Shown in pieces: positions 59,468 through 64,000 of a DNA stretch of 64,000 nucleotides. The position numbers and the translations under genes are program-made. Below the pieces are notes generated by a model. It worked only from the letters and a program-made list of their open reading frames with translations, did not search any database and was not told the origin of the DNA. The stretch is from Intestinibacillus sp. Marseille-P6563 (lineage in GTDB: Bacteria > Bacillota > Clostridia > Oscillospirales > Butyricicoccaceae), in NCBI RefSeq assembly GCF_900604335.1, contig NZ_UWOD01000002.1, positions 186,001 to 250,000 of the forward strand. The letters are read 5' to 3'. The first letter of the stretch is position 1; every line of letters starts with the position of its first letter.

Positions 59468-60310
59468 TTATTCTTCGTCGGCGCCCGCTTTCTTCTTTTT
59501 GCCACGACCCTTTCGGCCGCCGCCTTCCCCAGAAGCAGACTGCTCCAGGAAACCTTCCAGCTTTTCCCGAATAAACTTCGGGTTTTCACCGGACTGGATC
59601 GCCATAACGCCTTCTACCACCAACTGGCGGCACAGACATTCTTCTTCGTCACGGGTGCGCAAGTTGTTTGCAATCGGGTTAAAGATCAGGTTTGCCAAAA
59701 GAACGCCATAGAAGGTGGTGATCAATGCAACACCCATATCCTTACCAATGGACGAACTGCCGCTTTCCGGGTCCATATTCACCAGCATGTTGATCAGACC
59801 GATCAGCGTACCGACCATGCCGAATGCCGGTGCCGCAGCCGAAGCTTTTTCATACATGGACGCCACATCATCATGACGTGTGCTCAGCTGTTCAATGTCG
59901 CTGGTGAGCATTTCTCGAACTTTATCGGCATCATTACCATCGACAATCAGCATGATCGCCTTTTTGAAAAAGGGATCGTTCAATTGATTGGCACGTTCTT
60001 CCAGCGCCAGCAGGCCGCTTTTACGAGCGATCTGTGCGAACTCGACTGCTTCATCAATGACCGCTGCCGGGTTAAATTTCTTCTGGTTAAAGATGATGCC
60101 GATATGCCGCGGGAACTTGGCAATCATTTTCCCTGGATGACCTGCGATAATGGTTGCCAAGGTACCGCCCAGTACAATGAAAATACTGGCTGCATCACCA
60201 AAGTTCTGCAACTGTGTGAAATCGAACGGGCCTGGATCGCCGCCAATTGACATACCCAAAACCAGCAGGACAAAGCCGCCAACAATACCAAGTACAAAAG
60301 TTAAATTCAT
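59468..60310 (-). CDS. motA: Flagellar motor stator protein MotA
   Basis: A 280-residue stator subunit with four membrane helices; signatures GGTLATIIAGHP, the cytoplasmic charged loop, and APAFGMVGTLIGLINMLVNM ... GKDMGVALITTFYGVLLANLI. The C-terminal tail is Gly- and Lys-rich (GRKGRGKKKKAG). Whether it uses protons or sodium cannot be told from what I see. Confidence 0.95.
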   Translation of the reverse strand: MNLTFVLGIVGGFVLLVLGMSIGGDPGPFDFTQLQNFGDAASIFIVLGGTLATIIAGHPGKMIAKFPRHIGIIFNQKKFNPAAVIDEAVEFAQIARKSGLLALEERANQLNDPFFKKAIMLIVDGNDADKVREMLTSDIEQLSTRHDDVASMYEKASAAAPAFGMVGTLIGLINMLVNMDPESGSSSIGKDMGVALITTFYGVLLANLIFNPIANNLRTRDEEECLCRQLVVEGVMAIQSGENPKFIREKLEGFLEQSASGEGGGRKGRGKKKKAGADEE

Positions 60311-60375
60311 CGTTCCTTCATTCCTCTGCTAACACCCCAAACACAGGGCGATTATTAGAATGCTTTTCTCTATTA

Positions 60376-60597
60376 TCAGACTTCCCGTCGATCGGAAATC
60401 GAAATTTCACGGTAAATATCGCGCACTTTCGCCGTATAATTCTGAATTAGATGCACGACCTGTTCGGGCGATTCGCGTACGATATAGTAATCATGGTTCA
60501 TCATAATAATCTTTGTTTCCGGGATCATTTCAATGGTTTCGATTTGCATGTGGTTTAACAAAAATTGTTCTCGGTTGAGTTTTGTGAGTCGAATCAT
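60376..60597 (-). CDS. flbD: FlbD/SwrD family flagellar protein
   Basis: A 73-residue protein matching FlbD (SwrD in Bacillus, needed for motor torque). It begins MIRLTKLNREQFLLNHMQIETIEMIPETKI, ending in a charged helix. ATG 60597 follows GGGGAG-type sequence; the longer upstream frame reads through intergenic DNA. Between flgE and motA, its normal site. Confidence 0.92.
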   Translation of the reverse strand: MIRLTKLNREQFLLNHMQIETIEMIPETKIIMMNHDYYIVRESPEQVVHLIQNYTAKVRDIYREISISDRREV

Positions 60598-60694
60598 AGT
60601 TCCTCTCCCCTCCCCATTGACCAGATTCCGGGGCGCCTGCGGATGCCGCAACGTGCATCCGCAGGATACTCCGAAAGTTCCATTCAAATTTTAA

Positions 60695-61783
60695 TTAGCG
60701 CTTCATGCTAACCAGATCGGAAAGCATTTCATCGGTGACTGTGATAATTTTGGTGTTTGCCTGGAAACCACGCTGTGTGGTGATCAGATCGGCAAATTCG
60801 GTTGCGATATCGGTCTTGGATGCTTCCAGGCCGCCCGACAGGATCTGCGTCGGACCAACGCCGGTCAGAAGCTGATTATCACCATTCGCATCATCATTAT
60901 TTAAATACTTGTTTTCACCAATAACTTGGCCGCAAGTACCAACGGTAACATCACCTGCATTATTACCGGCCTTATAATAACCATCACTTTCTTTAGTCAA
61001 ACCATTCGGGTTAATGACACTGCCAATGGCAATGACACCGACTGTGATGCTCTTGTTGTCCTGCGTGGTCAATGTAACAACGCCATTATTATCCACGCTC
61101 ATATTCAAGCCGTTCACATTATCGATTCGATTCTCCGAATCAACAGGATTACCATTCACATCTGTAGGATATCCTATTGCTGTACCGTCATCCTGATCCG
61201 TTAAGTGTGGATAAAGTGGTGTGCCTTCCGGAATAGTATCTTTCGTTGGGTCACCCGAAGATTGAGCTGATACTGGCAAACGAATCGGACGCAAGGTTGT
61301 ATCCCACTCACCTTCGATTATCGCACCAGTGTCTTCTTCGCCCAAAGGCATAAAGCCATAGACACAGTTGCCTTTTGCATCTACAAGGTATCCATCTGAG
61401 TCCAGCGAAAAATTACCGACACGTTTTAATGTCAAATCATTCGGGTCGGTCACACCATCCGACTTCTGCCCAACTAGGAAAAAGCCGTTGCCGTTTAAGT
61501 AAAGATGCGACGGCACACCGGTCATGGCATAGGTGCCGCCAGTCATATTCAGGTCAATGGACGAAACCTTCGAACCATAACCGATCTGAGAAGCGTTCGT
61601 ACCACCATACTGCGCGCCGCCAGCCGTACTATTGCTGATCGACGTGTACATGGATTCGGAAAACGAAGTAATGCCGGGCTTAAAGCCATAAGTATTTGCG
61701 TTGGCAATGTTGTTGCCGATTACATTCATTTTCTGCATGTGGGTCTGAAGACCCGCAATCGCAGCGTACATGGAACCTGTCAT
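60695..61783 (-). CDS. flgE: Flagellar hook protein FlgE
   Basis: A 362-residue hook subunit. N terminus MYAAIAGLQTHMQKMNVIGNNIANANTYGFK and C terminus LEASKTDIATEFADLITTQRGFQANTKIITVTDEMLSDLVSMKR are typical; the middle holds FlgE D1/D2 with VNGLNMSVDNNG. Follows the TIGR02530 gene across 97 bp without a visible terminator. Confidence 0.94.
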   Translation of the reverse strand: MTGSMYAAIAGLQTHMQKMNVIGNNIANANTYGFKPGITSFSESMYTSISNSTAGGAQYGGTNASQIGYGSKVSSIDLNMTGGTYAMTGVPSHLYLNGNGFFLVGQKSDGVTDPNDLTLKRVGNFSLDSDGYLVDAKGNCVYGFMPLGEEDTGAIIEGEWDTTLRPIRLPVSAQSSGDPTKDTIPEGTPLYPHLTDQDDGTAIGYPTDVNGNPVDSENRIDNVNGLNMSVDNNGVVTLTTQDNKSITVGVIAIGSVINPNGLTKESDGYYKAGNNAGDVTVGTCGQVIGENKYLNNDDANGDNQLLTGVGPTQILSGGLEASKTDIATEFADLITTQRGFQANTKIITVTDEMLSDLVSMKR

Positions 61784-61880
61784 AAGTGTTTGTATGCTCC
61801 TTCCGAGGAAAACGTGGCGCTATCGAAAGCTGTCAAACGGACAAACTTTCAAAGCATCCCGAAGGACCTGCCTTCTTCTT

Positions 61881-62276
61881 TTATTTTAGAAGAACAGCGC
61901 CGTCGATATTAGTAAATATGTTGTTCTGCATTTCATCTTGTGAGATGGCCGTCACCACACGGTTCTGCGGCACGTTGACGATAAATGCCCGACTCGCATC
62001 GAACACCAGAATATTTCTCGCGCCCTTTTCCTGTGCGAGCTGAGCCGAATCGCTTAAGCGGTCGATCAAGTCTGCACTCATTTCAATGCCGCGTTCTTCG
62101 GCGCGCATTTGTGCATGCTTGGAAAATTCGACCTTGGGAGCCGCTGGCTGTGCAGTACCGACTGATTCCATTCGCTGCCGCAGCAGTTCACCGAATGTAC
62201 CAGCTTCCGCAACGTTTTGTCCTGCCCCTGTGCTGGGACCGGGAACCATCCCGTGGCTCGTTAAGCGTTCAATCAT
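61881..62276 (-). CDS. Flagellar operon protein (TIGR02530 family)
   Basis: A 131-residue protein of the conserved Firmicutes flagellar operon family found between flgD and flgE. The family core is present: FSKHAQMRAEERGIEMS, ARNILVFDASRAFIVNVPQNRVVTAI and the end NNIFTNIDGAVLL. Function not established; location suggests a role in hook assembly. Overlaps flgD by 4 bp. Confidence 0.88.
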   Translation of the reverse strand: MIERLTSHGMVPGPSTGAGQNVAEAGTFGELLRQRMESVGTAQPAAPKVEFSKHAQMRAEERGIEMSADLIDRLSDSAQLAQEKGARNILVFDASRAFIVNVPQNRVVTAISQDEMQNNIFTNIDGAVLLK

Positions 62277-62851
62277 ATCTTTTGAGTGCCCTCCGTTCCA
62301 CCTTCGGGTGGCTCGGTACCGCCTTCGCCGCCTTCGCCGCCATCGCCGCCTTCACCCGGCTCTTCGGGTTCTTCTTCTTCCGGCAATTTACCAACTGCCA
62401 TAATATCACTGAGATAATACTGCTTGCCGTCGACAAAAATGACCTGCTCGCCGTTATAGGTTGCCGATCCGGTCACTTCGCCCACGATCTCTTTCAGCGA
62501 ACCACCTTCATACTGACCAATGGTTACGGTCTTGCCAACCAAAGATGCAGCATAACTCATCGTTGCGGCATCGGTCATGGTTGCCATAGCCTGAATCGTC
62601 GACATGGAGATCAGCTGATTCATCATGTCACTGGTCGAAGCGGGATTTTCAATATCCTGATTTTGAAACTGCATGACCATAAGTTGGAGAAAGTCCTCCA
62701 TAGTCAGCGTCAAATTATCCGAACTGCTGTCTTGCATATACCCGCTGTTGTCGGTTTTGGTAGTACCAGTGGTTTTTGTGGTCGTGTTGGCATTGGCAGC
62801 CATCACAGTCGAAGACATCCGCGCCACGGTTGGGGTAAATAAATCGCTCAT
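62273..62851 (-). CDS. flgD: Flagellar hook capping protein FlgD
   Basis: A 192-residue hook cap. The core MEDFLQLMVMQFQNQDIENPASTSDMMNQLISMSTIQAM is characteristic, followed by the SLVGKTVTI beta domain. The C terminus carries about 30 extra residues of acidic Gly/Glu/Pro low-complexity sequence. It is at the start of the visible operon after fliK. Confidence 0.93.
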   Translation of the reverse strand: MSDLFTPTVARMSSTVMAANANTTTKTTGTTKTDNSGYMQDSSSDNLTLTMEDFLQLMVMQFQNQDIENPASTSDMMNQLISMSTIQAMATMTDAATMSYAASLVGKTVTIGQYEGGSLKEIVGEVTGSATYNGEQVIFVDGKQYYLSDIMAVGKLPEEEEPEEPGEGGDGGEGGEGGTEPPEGGTEGTQKI

Positions 62852-62870
62852 TTCCGTTCACTTCCTTCCA

Positions 62871-64000
62871 TCAAACTGTTTCAAGCTGGAACAAACCCAA
62901 GCGGAGCTGGTTCATGAAGTTATCCTGCTCTTCTTTGCGCTGGGGCTGCTGACGCTCCTCCTGCCGGGACTGCTGCTGATTGTGTCCATCATATTGCGGC
63001 TGTTGCTGCTGCTCCTGCTGCTGCACCTGAATGTTGACATTCTGACCGGTACGGTCTTCCATCAGGACGCCCAAGCTACCGGCATGCTGTGCAAGGAGCG
63101 AAACGGTTTTGGAGTTTTCCGCATAGATGACTACACCCAGCTTATCCCCATGCTGCGTCAGCTCGATGGTGATTTGACCCAAGTGTTCGGGCTTGAGCTG
63201 TACCTGCACCTTATCCCCGACGGTCTTGAGTTCGGCCTGGATGGTATCTGCCAGCTGCTTATCCACATTCGCGGTCGTATCCAGGGTCTGCGTCGCATCG
63301 CCAACCTTCACCGGTACCGACTCAACATCCTGGAAAAGCGGCTGCTCTCCCGCATTGGCGACAACCACCGGCTCCTTGTTCTGCCCAGATTCCTGTTCCT
63401 GCGGAGCTTTCAGCTCAGTTACAACAGTCTCCTGTGCGGTCGCGGTCTGGGGCTGCTGGGTTTCGGTTGCGGTTTGTACCTGCGGTGTTACGGTCTGCTG
63501 CTGCGACTGTGCCGGAACTGCGGTTGCATTGGTCTGCGGCTGCACCTCAGTCAAGGTCGGCATTTCCACATTGGCAGTCTGTGCGGCCTGTGTCTGCGGA
63601 GCTGTCTGACCCGGCATGGTCGTTTCGACTACGGTCTGTGCGACAACGGTCTGTGCAACATTCTGCACCAGAGGCGTTTGCACGGCTGCGACATCCGGCT
63701 GGACCTCGATCACTTGCGGGGTCGGCTGCTGCGACATCATGGCGGCCAAAAGCTGCTGGGCATTGGTCACGTCCTGCTCTTGTCCGGGTACCTTGGGGGT
63801 TTCCGGCTGCTCAGGCTTTTCCTGCACCTGGGTATCCTTTGCCGGCGTCTGGTTGGAAGTCGTATCCTTTTTGTTCGAAACGTCCTCCCGCTTCTGGTTC
63901 AGCATGTCCTCAAAGGTGCTGTCCTGATCCTTCCGGTTGCCCTGACTCTGCATCACATCGTTCCGCTGCATCAGCTGCATCAGCAACGAAATGGTCTGTG
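62871..64000 (-). CDS. fliK: Flagellar hook-length control protein FliK, 5' end missing
   Basis: At least 376 residues; the frame continues past the window edge. The part seen has a long Gln/Thr/Val/Pro-rich ruler region and the FliK C-terminal domain (VQLKPEHLGQITIELTQHGDKLGVVIYAENSKTVSLLAQHAGSLGVLMEDR) with a Gln-rich tail. FliK sets hook length and triggers the FlhB switch. Upstream of flgD, as usual in Clostridia. Confidence 0.93.
   Translation of the reverse strand, partial: QTISLLMQLMQRNDVMQSQGNRKDQDSTFEDMLNQKREDVSNKKDTTSNQTPAKDTQVQEKPEQPETPKVPGQEQDVTNAQQLLAAMMSQQPTPQVIEVQPDVAAVQTPLVQNVAQTVVAQTVVETTMPGQTAPQTQAAQTANVEMPTLTEVQPQTNATAVPAQSQQQTVTPQVQTATETQQPQTATAQETVVTELKAPQEQESGQNKEPVVVANAGEQPLFQDVESVPVKVGDATQTLDTTANVDKQLADTIQAELKTVGDKVQVQLKPEHLGQITIELTQHGDKLGVVIYAENSKTVSLLAQHAGSLGVLMEDRTGQNVNIQVQQQEQQQQPQYDGHNQQQSRQEERQQPQRKEEQDNFMNQLRLGLFQLETV

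Overview
The window is chromosomal DNA from a motile, low-to-mid GC member of the Bacillota. It is most likely a gut-type Clostridia (Oscillospirales-like), inferred from the pyrB-pyrI pair, an EFR1 ferredoxin, biotin-regulated bioY, the fliW-csrA and yviE-type gene order, SLH surface protein and long Clostridia-style flagellar operons. No species can be named from sequence alone.

Layout. 1-15.8 kb is housekeeping DNA: rarA (partial) divergent from hisC, an alanine/Na+ symporter, an HD hydrolase and PIN-PhoH protein, a DUF1624 membrane protein, smpB-ssrA (tmRNA), bioY under two BirA-type operators, galM, an OPRT-like phosphoribosyltransferase, pyrBI, an EFR1 ferredoxin, and an HscC-type Hsp70 with its own membrane J-protein. 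15.8-19.8 kb is a chemosensory island: a lone FtsE-like ATPase, a chemoreceptor and a hemerythrin domain that appears split from the receptor by a frameshift, divergent from a secreted C39-like protease. 19.8-31 kb holds late flagellar genes (fliD-fliS-fliT-like; flgM-flgN-flgK-flgL-yviE-fliW-csrA), interrupted by an oppositely oriented ParA-like/ComFB-domain pair. 31-35.7 kb is cheA-cheW-cheR-cheB. 35.8-43 kb carries a divergent FliK-like/FhlB-like/PilZ trio and a 1595-residue SLH surface protein. 43-64 kb is one long minus-strand flagellar/chemotaxis operon running from fliK (cut by the window edge) through flgD, flgE, motAB, fliM, fliY, cheY, fliOPQR, flhBA, fliA and the rod genes to cheC-cheD-cheV and an EAL/HDOD protein.

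An IS110-family element sits inside that operon between the two rod genes. Its ends, CT core, junction promoter and all four guide segments of a bridge RNA can be read directly. Removing it restores a 21-nt intergenic spacer with a perfect AAAGGAG ribosome-binding site, so the element targeted a Shine-Dalgarno sequence.

Most noteworthy: the decodable bridge-RNA element; the ParA-ComFB module in a flagellar cluster that lacks flhF and flhG at the usual place; the receptor-hemerythrin frameshift; and a duplicated FliM-like CheY-docking motif in FliY.
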